A DNA stretch of 64,000 bases from positions 262,928 through 326,927 of the forward strand of contig CAVPDA010000019.1 of the NCBI GenBank assembly GCA_963702495.1. Direction: 5' to 3'. The position numbers and the translations under genes were made by a program. Within the stretch, counting starts at the first letter, position 1; every line of letters begins with the position of its first letter. Under the pieces are notes generated by a model. That model did no database searches and was not told the DNA's origin. It saw only the letters and a program-made list of their open reading frames with translations. Origin of the DNA: CAVPDA01 sp963702495. Its GTDB lineage: Bacteria > Pseudomonadota > Gammaproteobacteria > Burkholderiales > Rhodocyclaceae. Of this stretch, positions 53,324 through 63,392 are shown one piece after another.

Positions 53324-53873
53324 TCAGGCGGTGGCTGCTGCGGTCTCCTTCGTTGCCGGCGATGCCGGCTTCGACACTGTCTGAGGTTTCCGGGCAGGCG
53401 GGGCCGCTTTTTTCGCCGAAGCCTTCGGTGCGGCCGTGCGCCTCTTCGGCGCGGGCGCCGCTGGCTTGGCCACCGGCGCGGCTTTCTTCTGCGTCTTCTT
53501 CACCGCCGGCTTCACTGCTGTCCTGGCCTGCGGAGAAGCCTTGGCCAGCGCGGGCTTGTCGATCGACAGTTCATCGAGCTTGCCCTTCTTCTGCGCCGCC
53601 ACGATCCAGCCCGGACGCTTGCCATGACCGTTCCAGGTCTTGCCGGTGGCCGGCTCGCGATACTTCGGCGTCAGCACGAGTTTCTTGCCCTTCCCCGTCT
53701 TGGCCCCTGCCCGCCGGGCGATCTCCAGGCCGAGATCCGCCGCGGTCAGCCCGAACTCGGCAATCTGCTGCTTGATCGTTTCGATGACCTTCCGCGCTTC
53801 TTCTTTCATGGCCAGCGTGGCCTTCTTCTCGAGCGCGGCGATCTGTTGCTTCAGTTGCCGATAGGTTGAACAT
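53324..53873 (-). CDS. H-NS-like nucleoid protein with histone H1-like tail, copy 2, frameshift at the start
   Basis: ATG at 53873 (minus) with an extra C in the next codons: removing it gives TYRQLKQQIAALEKKATLAMKEEARKVIETIKQQIAEFGL, nearly the same as copy 1. The DNA-binding motif is LTPKYREPATGKTWNGHGKRPGWIVAAQKKGKLDELS, then a shorter Lys/Ala/Pro tail ending ARKPQTVSKPASPATKETAAATA. The two copies are close paralogues with different tail lengths. An AT-rich segment upstream probably holds the promoter. Confidence 0.85.
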
Positions 53874-53993
53874 GCCTTCTCCCAGTAGAGTTATGGACAT
53901 TGAATTGTACCCGTCGATGACCACGTGGATCACACGCTACTCCGGCGTGGGTTCTTGCCGCGCAAGGTTCAGGGCCGGCCTGCCAAACAAAAA

Positions 53994-54020
53994 AAGGCCA
54001 GCGCACTGTTCGCTGGCCTT
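53994..54020 (-). terminator. Rho-independent terminator, minus strand
   Basis: Stem AAGGCCAGCG / CGCTGGCCTT around a 7-base loop. On the minus strand it is followed by a run of seven T residues (53987-53993). It would end a transcript coming from above 54020, where no gene is annotated, and lies upstream of the H-NS-like copy 2. Confidence 0.75.
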
Positions 54021-54753
54021 GGATCTTCTTTGGTTTCCAATCAACCCGGAGGAGGTGACGATTCATAGGCTACGCCCTGTGGCTTGAATGCGGAATCGGC
54101 GCTTTTCGATGCTTTGCGTAGCACTCCTTCCTACACCGTGGCCAAGTTCGCCCCATACGCGAAATCCTCATCCTGGCCAACCGCCTACTCTCATCACCTT
54201 CACGAATCTGATTCGCCCAAGTAGCGCGTGTGCCGTCGGCGCGGTATCCCTAATCCTCAAGTCTTGGTGCTGGAAACCCTTCCCCGACAATGCATGCTAT
54301 TCGGCTACTGGGCCATATTGGCCGCCTCCGACATGCGTCACAGTTGACGACTATTCTCGTGTTGGCAATCGCCATCGATTCCTTGGAATCTGGCGGAATC
54401 GTTCCCGTCAGCCGATGAGCCAGATTCACAGATAGGAGAGGTTCAGCAGAAGCCGCAATCGCATACCGATCGACGGAACGGGTTGCCGCGAGATTCTGCG
54501 CACCAATCGAGGAAACCGGAGATCGACCTGAGCACATGCTCAGCCCGAGACATCCTATGGTCCGGCCGGGCGACGGCTGTCCTGCGGTGACGGCTGGCTG
54601 CGCCACATGCGCGCCGTGGCGCACGATCTGTCAGCAACGCTCGTGCGGCGCGCCCACCGGCGACCCGGTGCCCCACAGAAACCTGGCGAGGTGGATCTAC
54701 AGGTTCTGGCCGCGCTCCCGGCGAATGGCTGGTGCGGCACAGTTGAATGCAAA
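54021..54753. other. Region without a recognisable gene
   Basis: About 730 bases. No credible frame. It should contain the source of whatever transcript the 53994-54020 terminator ends, possibly a small RNA near 54020-54120 on the minus strand. Base composition is mixed and lower in GC than the rest. Confidence 0.4.
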
Positions 54754-55299
54754 CTATTCCGGCCTGCGGCACAGCCCTTGTGATGGAATATCAAGCGCAG
54801 CGTTGAACTTGCTCGACAGGTTCTGGAATGCGATCAGGGCGGTGAGTTCGATCAGCGCGCCCTCGTCGAATTGCTCGCGCAACCGCGCGATCAAGTCCTC
54901 GCTCACCCGCTGTCCCGTTTGCGTAACGACTTCGGCATACTCCAGAGCGAGCCGCTCGCGTGCGCTGAACCGCTCGCTCCCACGCCAATCGCCAACGGCC
55001 AGCGCTTTTGCCATCGAGCCGCCGCGCTCGGCGGCGATGGCCGCATTCAGGTCAATGCAGAACGCGCAGTGGTTGATCTGCGAAATACGCGTCTGCACCA
55101 GCGATCGCAGTATCGGGTCAAGGGGCGAGCGCCGCCGGTCCAGCGCGGCGTAGAACCCTGCCAGCGCAACGTACAAGGCGGGCACGCGCGCCCACACCAG
55201 CGCCGGCACCAGTGGCGCCCCGTAGCGCCTGCGCTGCAGCCAGAAGAAAGGCCGCAGGTACCAACGCATCTGGTCGGGCCTCTTGTCGGTGACGTACAT
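54754..55299 (-). CDS. Carboxymuconolactone decarboxylase/AhpD-like protein
   Basis: A 181-residue AhpD-like helical protein: DPILRSLVQTRISQINHCAFCIDLNAAIAAERGGSMAKALAVGDWRGSERFSARERLALEYAEVVTQTGQRVSEDLIARLREQFDEGALIELTALIAFQNLSSKFNAAL. The CxxC in NHCAFC followed by D-L-N is the redox motif of the fold. Start at 55299 (MYVTDKRPDQMRW) with GGAGG upstream. Likely peroxide or thiol chemistry; substrate unknown. Confidence 0.9.
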   Translation of the reverse strand: MYVTDKRPDQMRWYLRPFFWLQRRRYGAPLVPALVWARVPALYVALAGFYAALDRRRSPLDPILRSLVQTRISQINHCAFCIDLNAAIAAERGGSMAKALAVGDWRGSERFSARERLALEYAEVVTQTGQRVSEDLIARLREQFDEGALIELTALIAFQNLSSKFNAALDIPSQGLCRRPE

Positions 55300-55428
55300 C
55301 CGAGCCTCCTGTAGGTGGCGACTTCGCGGCTTCAGGCAAGGGAGTATCTCCGGCAATCCGGCGGATTCCCATTGTGGGCGGCGCTGCCGCTACTCTACAG
55401 TTGAGCGGGCCGGTTACGATCGGCCGGC

Positions 55429-55647
55429 TTAGCCCGACCGGCTTCTCGCGCGGGTGTGCCGCGGCTTGCGGTCCGTGAACTGGACCTCGACCACGCGTGG
55501 GCCCTCCGGGCACGAAGCCAGCACGTAATAGCGTCCGTCTTCGACGTGTTTGGCGTCCTCGCCAATCGCCTCCCAGTCGGCGGCGCTCATCGTCAGGACT
55601 GCGCTCTCTTTCGCCCCGTCCATGCGGAATCGGTCCCTCGAACCCAT
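55429..55647 (-). CDS. Small unknown protein
   Basis: A 72-residue frame: MGSRDRFRMDGAKESAVLTMSAADWEAIGEDAKHVEDGRYYVLASCPEGPRVVEVQFTDRKPRHTRARSRSG. Alternating strands and a basic tail. Start may be the second Met of MDGAKES. No family known; probably real on codon use. Confidence 0.5.
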   Translation of the reverse strand: MGSRDRFRMDGAKESAVLTMSAADWEAIGEDAKHVEDGRYYVLASCPEGPRVVEVQFTDRKPRHTRARSRSG

Positions 55648-55779
55648 GGCACGATTGTCAGTCACAATAGCAGGGTTCGTCCGTTGGGAATAAGGCAGGA
55701 CGCGCACCTGGTTCACTCGACCTGATCGAGCCAACCATGACGCGCAAGTCCTTGGGCGTCGTCGAATGATGCCCACCAT

Positions 55780-56121
55780 CCATGTCGCAGAGCCGACCGC
55801 CGGCGACCGACACGTCGGACGGACTTACGCGCCCCCTCCCCTTCCGACGCCCCGCCCTTCCCGTCCTTGAGCCGGTTGCCTGGTTCGCGGCCCAGCAACG
55901 GCCGGGACGTTTCGGACTCCGCGTTCGCCCCAGATGCCGCCACTCCCTCCGGGCCCAGTTTGGCGCGTGCGGGCGTGGGAGGCTCTTGTACGTCGCGTGT
56001 GGATCGTGGAAATGGAGGCATTGCGGTCGATCGCCGGATGGACCTGAGCGACGCGAAAGGATTCTTCGCGCGCGTTCAGCTTCGTTCCGTTGCGATCGCT
56101 CCTGGCAAGATTCGCCGGGAG
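55780..56121. other. Gap downstream of Crp copy 2
   Basis: About 340 bases with no recognisable gene; short plus-strand frames lack motifs. Confidence 0.4.
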
Positions 56122-56862
56122 CTACGCGTTGCCGACGTCGCGTAAGACGATGCGCCCCTCGCCCATTTCGATCAGCCCGCGCAGTTCAAGATCCTTCACG
56201 ACCCGGCTTACCATCTCGCGCGAGGCGCCGACCATCTTGGCGATGTCCTGCTTGGAAAGCTTGCGCGCAACCACCTGCTCGCCGCCCAGCGTCTCGGCCA
56301 GATCCCGCAGCACGCGCACCACGCGCCCCGCGACATCCAGCAGGGCGAGGCTTTCGATCCGCCGGTCGGCCATGCGCAGGCGCTGAATGAGCTTGCGCAT
56401 GACGTAGCGGGAGACGTCGAAGTTCTCCCGCAGACAGCGCTTGAATTCCGTCTTGGCGAGGACGACCAGAACACTGGGGGTCGCGGCCACGACGGTTGCC
56501 GAGCGTGCCTCATCGTCCAGCACGCCCATCTCGCCGAACAACTCGCCCGGCCCCAGCACGGAGAGGATCGCCTCGCGCCCTTCCTCGTCGCTCACGAGCA
56601 CGTTCAGGGCGCCCGAGAGGATGAGGTACACGAAATCGGTGCGCTCCCCGGCACGAACGACATAGGCGTTGCGTCCCACCCGACGCAGCATGGACATCCG
56701 CGCCACGGCCTCGAGGGCTTGCTCCGCCGTGTCGGCAAACATGGGAAACGTGCGCAGGGTTGCGGCCGTGACCTCGTGGGCCGTGATCACGGAAACGCGG
56801 GCGAGGCGAGCGGGCGCGGTCATTTCCGATCGGAATGCATGAGGTGCAAGGGCGCTTGACAT
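56122..56862 (-). CDS. Crp/Fnr-family transcriptional regulator, copy 2, intact
   Basis: A 246-residue Crp-type regulator: VTAATLRTFPMFADTAEQALEAVARMSMLRRVGRNAYVVRAGERTDFVYLILSGALNVLVSDEEGREAILSVLGPGELFGEMGVLDDEARSATVVAATPSVLVVLAKTEFKRCLRENFDVSRYVMRKLIQRLRMADRRIESLALLDVAGRVVRVLRDLAE (cNMP-fold, dimer helix), then the helix-turn-helix QDIAKMVGASREMVSRVVKDLELRGLIEMGEGRIVLRD. The E-x-F-G-E-M-G pocket loop and the absence of N-terminal Fnr cysteines point to a cyclic-nucleotide or unligated regulator. Start at 56862 with AAGGA upstream; MTAPARL at 56823 is an alternative. Confidence 0.9.
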   Translation of the reverse strand: MSSALAPHAFRSEMTAPARLARVSVITAHEVTAATLRTFPMFADTAEQALEAVARMSMLRRVGRNAYVVRAGERTDFVYLILSGALNVLVSDEEGREAILSVLGPGELFGEMGVLDDEARSATVVAATPSVLVVLAKTEFKRCLRENFDVSRYVMRKLIQRLRMADRRIESLALLDVAGRVVRVLRDLAETLGGEQVVARKLSKQDIAKMVGASREMVSRVVKDLELRGLIEMGEGRIVLRDVGNA

Positions 56863-58085
56863 CGGTGGCGGTCCTTCTCTAACGGTCAGCGTAGCGAGCC
56901 GTTCACGTGCTTCCGTGCCGCCGGCGCGCCCGAGCACCCGCATTGATCCGGTGCGCTCGATTGTCCGACCATGCTCGAGACGTGCGGCGACAATCCCAAC
57001 GTACTCCGAATGACCGTGCCATTCAATCCGACGGAGGTCGTAGTACCGCGCGCAGGCGAGAACGCGACATCTCACAGGCGTGGGAGCCAGCCGCGTCGCG
57101 GAAGGCAAGGGATGTGCTTCGGGCGTCGGGCTGCGCAAACGACCGCATTCCCTGCGTAGTCGGTCGTGGATGACGGACCGATTACCCCGGGGATCTCTCC
57201 CATTTCGAGGTTGAGACAATTGGCCGGCCCGATTTCGCTGAACGGCACTGTGCGGCCCGACGCTCGGCCCACCCTGCCGCACGCCCCGATCAGAGCGGGC
57301 GAGACCATGACCGCCTGGGCTTCCGTTACTTCGCGCAGAAGACGCTCCTCGAGCGTGTGCGGACCGACCTCACCGGACGAGGCGAGTCCCGCCGTGTGGA
57401 TCCCCGGCAGCAGGCTCTTCACCGTATGCGCGAGGTAGCGGCAGCCCAATTCCTCAGGCGGCGGCTCAATGCCGGGCATCGTGGCTCAGCGCCGGTTCCC
57501 GAATGCCCGCACCCCGGAGAATCGACCACAACGGTGAGCCGAGACCCAGCCGCGGTAAGGGGGTTCGTAAGGGAAGCGTGAGAACCAGGACACGTTTAGG
57601 GGTCGGCTGACCTCGGCAGGCACGCATCTCGGGCAGCGACGGGAAGACCAAGCCGCGCCGGCCGCCCCAGGGCATCGGCCAGTCTAACGCGGCCCAGTCG
57701 ACCAGCCGATTCGTGCCGTTCTGCCCACGTGCCTCAGATGCGGCCTGGGATAAGCGCGAAACAGTGGGCTCTATGTCCGCTGCCGCTCGCCTTGAATGCA
57801 ACGCCGGGAAATCCCGTGCCAGACGCCCCTTTCGGTTTGCCACCGGCAGGCGACGGCTCCAACGGACAAGCATGCCGGAACGTGACCTAAGTCAATGAGA
57901 AATGGGCAGTTCCGGCGTAGGTTTTCAAGTCAATGGGCCCCCGCGGTCGGGCATCGAAGAGGGGCGTCGTTGAAGGCCAATTCCAACACCCAACGACAGG
58001 GACGCTGCCATTCCCTCCATGCGGCCGCCAGGCCGACAATGCCATCGCCCCGCAAGCGGGCATCCTTCTGGAGGGGGGATTGAAG
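56863..58085. other. Long stretch with at most one weak coding frame
   Basis: About 1.2 kb. The best candidate is the minus-strand frame at 57072-57479. Otherwise only chance frames. Confidence 0.4.
57072..57479 (-). CDS. Possible coding fragment, unknown
   Basis: A frame with strongly GC-biased third codon positions in its first two thirds: GIEPPPEELGCRYLAHTVKSLLPGIHTAGLASSGEVGPHTLEERLLREVTEAQAVMVSPALIGACGRVGRASGRTVPFSEIG. It may be a piece of a metabolic enzyme; I cannot name it. The remaining third reads poorly. Confidence 0.35.
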   Translation of the reverse strand: MPGIEPPPEELGCRYLAHTVKSLLPGIHTAGLASSGEVGPHTLEERLLREVTEAQAVMVSPALIGACGRVGRASGRTVPFSEIGPANCLNLEMGEIPGVIGPSSTTDYAGNAVVCAARRPKHIPCLPRRGWLPRL

Positions 58086-58424
58086 ATGGGCCGTTTTCAC
58101 ATACGCGCGTTTGTCGATGAAACGATGGCCGGTCCCGGCAATCGACAGCCGAGTTTCATTATCGTCTCGGTCTCGGATGCCGTAGGCGCGCCGGTCGGAG
58201 GACTCGGAGCCGGCAACTTTACGCTCGATCCGATCCTCGCCGGTCCCGGCGCGGCGCGGCTGGACATTGATCGGGTCAGCCCGGCAACCCTGCCGGGTGT
58301 CTATCAGATCCAACTCGTGCCCATCCGCCGGGAACGGTGGAAGGCCGGCGCATACATTTTCGGGATCAATGTGGCGAGAACCAGCGAGGAAGGTCAGACC
58401 GTCGCGACGGTCCTCCTGGATTGA
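58086..58424 (+). CDS. Small conserved protein of unknown function
   Basis: A 112-residue protein with an excellent ribosome site (GGAGGGGGGATT before ATG): MGRFHIRAFVDETMAGPGNRQPSFIIVSVSDAVGAPVGGLGAGNFTLDPILAGPGAARLDIDRVSPATLPGVYQIQLVPIRRERWKAGAYIFGINVARTSEEGQTVATVLLD. The strand-rich pattern ending in a P-G-V-Y-x-I-x-L and GxYxFxI motif recalls a beta-sandwich. No signal peptide. Function unknown. Confidence 0.7.
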   Translation: MGRFHIRAFVDETMAGPGNRQPSFIIVSVSDAVGAPVGGLGAGNFTLDPILAGPGAARLDIDRVSPATLPGVYQIQLVPIRRERWKAGAYIFGINVARTSEEGQTVATVLLD

Positions 58425-58477
58425 AGTCAAGGCTCGTCCCTGCGGCCGCACGGTCACGAGCGAGAGCCGAAGCTGCA

Positions 58478-58996
58478 GTGCACCCATTTGGTCGGTTCCG
58501 AGTGTCGTGGGCGCGGTGGTGCTGGGCGAGCGTCTTCGGCGCCATCGTTGCCGGCGCGGTCGCGACGGCGGTACAGGTCGCGCTCTGGCTGCTGCTCACC
58601 GATGCCTTCCCGGAGATCTTCTACCGCGACGCGAGGCTCGCGGCCGCCATCGTCCTGGGCCCGACCGTGCTCGCGAGCCGGGAGGGGTTCGACCCCTACG
58701 TCATGGCGGTGGCATCGACGGTTCACTTCGCGCTGTCGATCGCCTACGCGGCCGTATTCTGTTCGCTCACGCGACGACTGCCGATTCTCGCCAACGCTCT
58801 CGTCGGCGCGATGTTGGGCGGCGGCCTCTACGCCTTGAACATGTACGGGTTAACCGCGCTGTTTCCATGGTTCATCGCCACTCGGGACTGGATCACCCTC
58901 TTGGCGCACATCGTCTTCGGCGCTTCATGCACGCTTGCCTGTCGCTGGGCAGCAGCCAGGCTTTCCCATGCTGGGCCACCGGCGATCAAGACGTGA
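58478..58996 (+). CDS. Four-helix membrane protein, unknown
   Basis: About 170 residues: WCWASVFGAIVAGAVATAVQVALWLLLTDAFPEIFYRDARLAAAIVLGPTVLASREGFDPYVMAVASTVHFALSIAYAAVFCSLTRRLPILANALVGAMLGGGLYALNMYGLTALFPWFIATRDWITLLAHIVFGASCTLACRWAAARL. Four helices are seen. It resembles a small uncharacterised proteobacterial group. The GTG start at 58478 is a guess; upstream frame is low quality. Confidence 0.7.
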   Translation: MHPFGRFRVSWARWCWASVFGAIVAGAVATAVQVALWLLLTDAFPEIFYRDARLAAAIVLGPTVLASREGFDPYVMAVASTVHFALSIAYAAVFCSLTRRLPILANALVGAMLGGGLYALNMYGLTALFPWFIATRDWITLLAHIVFGASCTLACRWAAARLSHAGPPAIKT

Positions 58997-59684
58997 CGTG
59001 CTTGGCCGCGGCGAGGCCCGGCACGGCGCCGGTGCGGCACCCGCGGCTGCTTCCCTAGAACGCGCCGATCGTTGCCTGACGACCGCTTTGCGCGCGTTTC
59101 GCCAATGGCCAAGAGCAACCTATTACCGACGCTTGACGTAACCACTGCAGACGACCGTTCCTCGGCCATTCCGGTCAGACGACTGCGTCGAGCGAGCGGC
59201 AGGTATCCGGCAGTCAACCGACCTTGGGGCCAACGTGGCATCGAACGTCAGCTCCCAAACCCGCGAACGCGAACTGCCGACCCAAACCGGCCGCATGATG
59301 CATTGGCATGGCCGATGACGGCTATCGAGAAGATGAGATTTTTTGTGACTGCTGCCAGGGTCCGCTCCGCCCTCAATAGCGGCCAGTCCCAACCTGCAAG
59401 GCTAAGAATCAGCATTTTCGTTTCGAGCGTCAGCTTCCAGGAGGATGATCGCCGGCTGGCGACCCTTCTCGGTCATACGCCCGACGAAGCCAACCGTCCG
59501 GTTCGCAGCGGTTGCGGTCATTGGGAGCGGAGGTCTGTACTTCCGTACCCGGCCAGGAGCGGATCTTCAGTGCAAGATGTGTTTCGCGCTTTGACCGGCA
59601 ATTTTGTGATGGTAACCTGCCGTTGCTGAGCAGAAGAAACAGAGCAGGGACGAACAATCAGCCCCGCACCGACAGGAGGTAATA
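58997..59684. other. Region without a recognisable gene
   Basis: About 690 bases between the membrane protein and the nucleotidase gene. Open frames on both strands show no motif. The nucleotidase promoter should lie near its right end. Confidence 0.4.
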
Positions 59685-61652
59685 GTGAGTGAAGCAGGCA
59701 AAGTGCCTTTCGTAACAACCGACCATGATGTGCCGTTCACCGGCATAACCCGCCAGACGTTTTCTCGGCGCGACTTTCTGGCCGGCTCGACGATTGCAGG
59801 CATTACGCTGCTCCTGCCCGGATTTGTCTCCGCAGCACCGACCGGCGCGAAGACCTTCACCATCCTGCACACGAACGACATGCACGCCAGCTTCATCGGC
59901 ATGGGCCCGTCGGCGGATTACACGCCGTTTACGCTCAACGATGACAGACCCGTGGCGGCTACGCGCGGCTGGCCAGCCTGATCACGCAGCGCAAAGCGGC
60001 GCGCAAGGACCAGGGGCCGGTGCTGGTGCTGGATGCGGGTGACTACAGCATGGGCACGGCGTTCAGTGCCGCGACGCGCGAGACCGGCGGTGAACTGCAT
60101 CTGATGGGCAAGATGGGCTATGACGCCACCACCTTCGGCAATCACGAATTCGATCTCGGTCCTGCCGGGCTGGGCAAATCCATCGGCGCCGCTGTCAAGG
60201 CCGGCCGCATCCCGGCGGTGCTCGCCGCGAACACCAGTTTTGCGGCCAGCGACGCCAGCCTGGCCGACCTCCAGGCGCTGACCCGCAAGGGCGTGATCCG
60301 CCGCTATACGGTGATCGAGCGTGGCGGCCTGCGCTTCGGCCTTTTCGGCAGCCTCGGCAAGGAGGCCATGATCTACACCAGTGGCGGCGCCACGACGCTT
60401 TGCCGACCCCACCGAATCCGCCAGGGAAGCGGTGAAGATCCTGCGCGAGACCGAGAAGGTCGATGTCGTCATCGCACTGAGCCACGGCGGCGTCGAGAAA
60501 GGACCCGACGGCAGCTATCAGGCTGGCGAGGACGTGCAACTGGCGAAGGATGTGCCGGGCATCGATGTGGTCATCAGCGGCCACAGCCACACGGAGCTGA
60601 ATGAAGCGATTGTCGTCAACGGCCGCACCCCGGTGGTACAGACCGGAAAAGAGAGCCGCAATCTCGGCGAACTGGTGCTCGCGCTGGACGGCAACAAGCT
60701 GACGGTCACCTCGTACCGGCTCCTGCCGATCGACGACAGCATCGCCGGCGATCGGGCCATCGCCAAGGATATTGAACACCTCAAGAAATCGGTCAGTGCC
60801 GCCGCGTTCGCGTCGCGGGGCTACAGCATCGACCAGCCGCTGGCCATCGCCCCGCGCGACCTGCCCACTACCTACACCGACATCGCCGCCGGCACGCTAC
60901 TGGCCAACCTGGTCACCGACTCTTTCCGCGCCGCCACCGTGGCCGACATCGGGTTTACCGCCAACGGCATGATGCGCGCCGGGCTTTTGCGCGGCAAGAC
61001 CGGCGTGGTGACCGTCTACGACGTGTTCGCCGTAGCGCCGCTCGGATCTGGAGTGGTGGATCCGACCCCCGGCAGCACGCTGGTGACGGGCTATTTCACC
61101 GGCCAGGATCTCAAGAACCTGCTGGAATTCCTGCTGATCGATAACCCGGCCCATCCGGGCGAGTATTTCCCGCGCGCTTCGGGCATGCGCTTCCGCTATG
61201 ACCTCACGCGCCCCAAATTCGACGTGGTGACGGCCATCGAACTGGGCGACCTCGACCACGGCTACAAGGCAATCGACATCAGCGGCAAGGACGCGCACCT
61301 CTACAGCCTGACCTGCCCGCTGATGCTAGGTCCGATCATCGTTGCGATTCCCAAGTACACGAAGGGCAAGCTGGCGCTGGTGCCCAAGAAGAAAGACGGC
61401 ACGCCCCTCAAGTCGAAGGTCGATGCGCTCGAAATGCCGCGCGAAAACTCGGGCTACCTGTTGCCGCCACCCGGCACGACGGATGCGAGCAGTGCCGCCA
61501 CAGGGACCGGCAAGAATGCCGGCCGCGAGATCAAGGAATGGCAGGCGATCATGGATCACCTGCGCAAGTTGCCGCTCAAGGGTAAGGAGAAACTCCCCAT
61601 CATTCCGGTCGATGAACGCGCCGCCGAGGTGCGGGCGATCAAGATAAGTTAA
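59685..61652 (+). CDS. Tat-exported 5'-nucleotidase/cyclic phosphodiesterase (UshA/SoxB-like fold), frameshifted twice
   Basis: GTG start with AGGAGG upstream; a Tat signal SRRDFLAGSTIAGITLLLPGFVSAA. Metal-site motifs are HTNDMHASF, DAGDYSMGT, TTFGNHEFDLG, LSHGGVEKG and SGHSHTELN, in the order of the calcineurin-like domain. The C-terminal nucleotide-binding domain (GTLLANLVTDSFRA, TANGMMRAGLLRGKTGVVTVYDVFAVAPLGSG, LKNLLEFLLIDN) follows. Shifts near 59950 and 60398 interrupt the frame; GGYARLASLI and TRFADPTESA restore it. It would release phosphate from periplasmic nucleotides. Length about 650 residues, normal for the family. Confidence 0.88.
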
Positions 61653-61723
61653 TCTGGGGAAACGGGTAAACTGCTAACGGTCAAGAAATTAGAGCAAACA
61701 AACGCAACCAAAGGACAACAAGC

Positions 61724-63328
61724 ATGAAACGAAACAACAAGCTCCTTAGCTACGGTCTATCGTTGCTGGTAACTGGCGTGGTGCTTATTAGCGCAGTGGT
61801 ACCGGTTCAGGCTGCGGAAAAGAAGCCCAACATCCTCGTCATCATGGGCGATGATATCGGCATGTGGAACGTCAGCGCTTACAACCAGGGCATGATGGGC
61901 TACAAGACTCCCAATATCGACAGCATTGCCAAGCAAGGTGCGCTGTTTACGGATTTCTATGCACAGCAGAGTTGCACGGCGGGTCGCGCGGCAATGATCA
62001 CCGGTCAAGCCGGCTTTCGCACGGGCATGCTGAAAATCGGCATGCCCGGTGGAAAGGAAGGTCTGTCCGCCAAGGACCCGACCCTGGCCGAACTGCTCAA
62101 GCCGCTGGGTTACATGACCGGCCAATTCGGCAAAAACCACCTCGGCGACCTCAATGAGTTTCTGCCCACAGTGCATGGCTTCGACGAGTTCTACGGCAAC
62201 CTTTACCACTTGAATGCTGAAGAGGAGCCGGAGGACGCCGACTATCCGAAAGATCCTGAATTCAAGAAGAAATTCGGTCCGCGTGGCGTGATCGAGAGCT
62301 ATGCCTCGACCAAAGATGATCCGACCGTGGATGGACGCAATGGCCGGATAGGCAAACAGACCGTCAAGGATACCGGCCCCCTGACCAAGAAGCGTATGGA
62401 GACCATTGATGAAGAGGTCACCGCCAGGACGCTGGATTTCCTGGAGCGTGCCAAGAAGGCCGACAAGCCTTTCTTCGTTTGGTATAACACGACCCGCATG
62501 CACATCTGGACGCACCTGAAGCCGGCGTCAAAGGGCAAGACCGGCCTGGGCCTCGGTGCGGATGCCATGACGGAACATGATGGCATGGTCGGTCAGGTGC
62601 TCAACAAACTGAAGGAATTGGGGCTCGAAGAAAACACCATTGTTATGTATGCCACCGACAATGGAGCCGAGGTCTTTTCCTGGCCTGACGGCGGTATGAC
62701 GCCATTCCGTAGCGAGAAAAATTCCAATTGGGATGGTGGTTATCGCGTTCCCGCGTTGATCAGCTGGCCGGGCGTCATCAAGCCCGGTACCCAGATCAAC
62801 GACATCGCTTCAATGGAGGACGTACTGCCGACCTTGATGGCGGCTGCCGGCGACCCTCAGATCAAGGAAAAGCTGCTGACCGGTGTTACCGCTGGCGATA
62901 AGACCTACAAGGTGCATCTCGACGGTTACAACCTGATGCCTGCGCTGCAGGGCAAGGCCGAGTGGCCGCGTCGCGAGTTCTTCTACTGGAGCGACGAAGG
63001 CAATCTGGTGGCCATGCGCTATGACCGCTGGAAAATCGTATTCCAGGAGCAACGTGCCAAAGGCTTTGACGTCTGGCAGGACCCGATGGTTACCTTGCGC
63101 ATGCCCAAGCTGTTTGATCTGCGTGCCGATCCTTTTGAACGCACCGACCATCAAGCGATTGGCTACAGCAAATGGCGGATCGAACATGCCTACGTGATCC
63201 TGCCGGCGGTGGCTTACGTCGGGAAATACCTTTCGTCTTACCAGGCGTTCCCTCCGCGCCAGAAGACGGGTACATTCGGCCTTGATGAAGTGCTGAAGAA
63301 ACTGTCGGAAGGTAGCGGCAAGGAGTAA
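61724..63328 (+). CDS. Secreted arylsulfatase
   Basis: A 534-residue sulfatase. Signal peptide (LLSYGLSLLVTGVVLISAVVPVQAA), metal site PNILVIMGDDIGMWN, and the formylglycine motif SCTAGRAAMITGQ (C-T-A-G-R, the cysteine type activated by FGE). Also GKNHLGDLNEFLPTVHGFDEFYG, NTTRMHIWTH and YATDNGAEVFSWPDGGMTPFRSEKNSNWDGGYRVPALISWPG (second metal-site Asp-Asn and the Lys/Arg pocket). It hydrolyses sulfate esters, or possibly phosphonates. Base composition is clearly lower in GC than neighbours, suggesting transfer. A terminator follows at 63355. Confidence 0.95.
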   Translation: MKRNNKLLSYGLSLLVTGVVLISAVVPVQAAEKKPNILVIMGDDIGMWNVSAYNQGMMGYKTPNIDSIAKQGALFTDFYAQQSCTAGRAAMITGQAGFRTGMLKIGMPGGKEGLSAKDPTLAELLKPLGYMTGQFGKNHLGDLNEFLPTVHGFDEFYGNLYHLNAEEEPEDADYPKDPEFKKKFGPRGVIESYASTKDDPTVDGRNGRIGKQTVKDTGPLTKKRMETIDEEVTARTLDFLERAKKADKPFFVWYNTTRMHIWTHLKPASKGKTGLGLGADAMTEHDGMVGQVLNKLKELGLEENTIVMYATDNGAEVFSWPDGGMTPFRSEKNSNWDGGYRVPALISWPGVIKPGTQINDIASMEDVLPTLMAAAGDPQIKEKLLTGVTAGDKTYKVHLDGYNLMPALQGKAEWPRREFFYWSDEGNLVAMRYDRWKIVFQEQRAKGFDVWQDPMVTLRMPKLFDLRADPFERTDHQAIGYSKWRIEHAYVILPAVAYVGKYLSSYQAFPPRQKTGTFGLDEVLKKLSEGSGKE

Positions 63329-63354
63329 TGTTGCGCGCCTACTGACGTTGATAA

Positions 63355-63392
63355 AAAAAGGAACCGCAGCCCTGACAGTTGCGGTTCTTTTC
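63355..63392 (+). terminator. Rho-independent terminator after the arylsulfatase
   Basis: Stem GAACCGCA (63361-63368) with TGCGGTTC (63380-63387) and an 11-base loop, preceded by an A-run and followed by TTTTC. Bidirectional in form. Confidence 0.85.
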
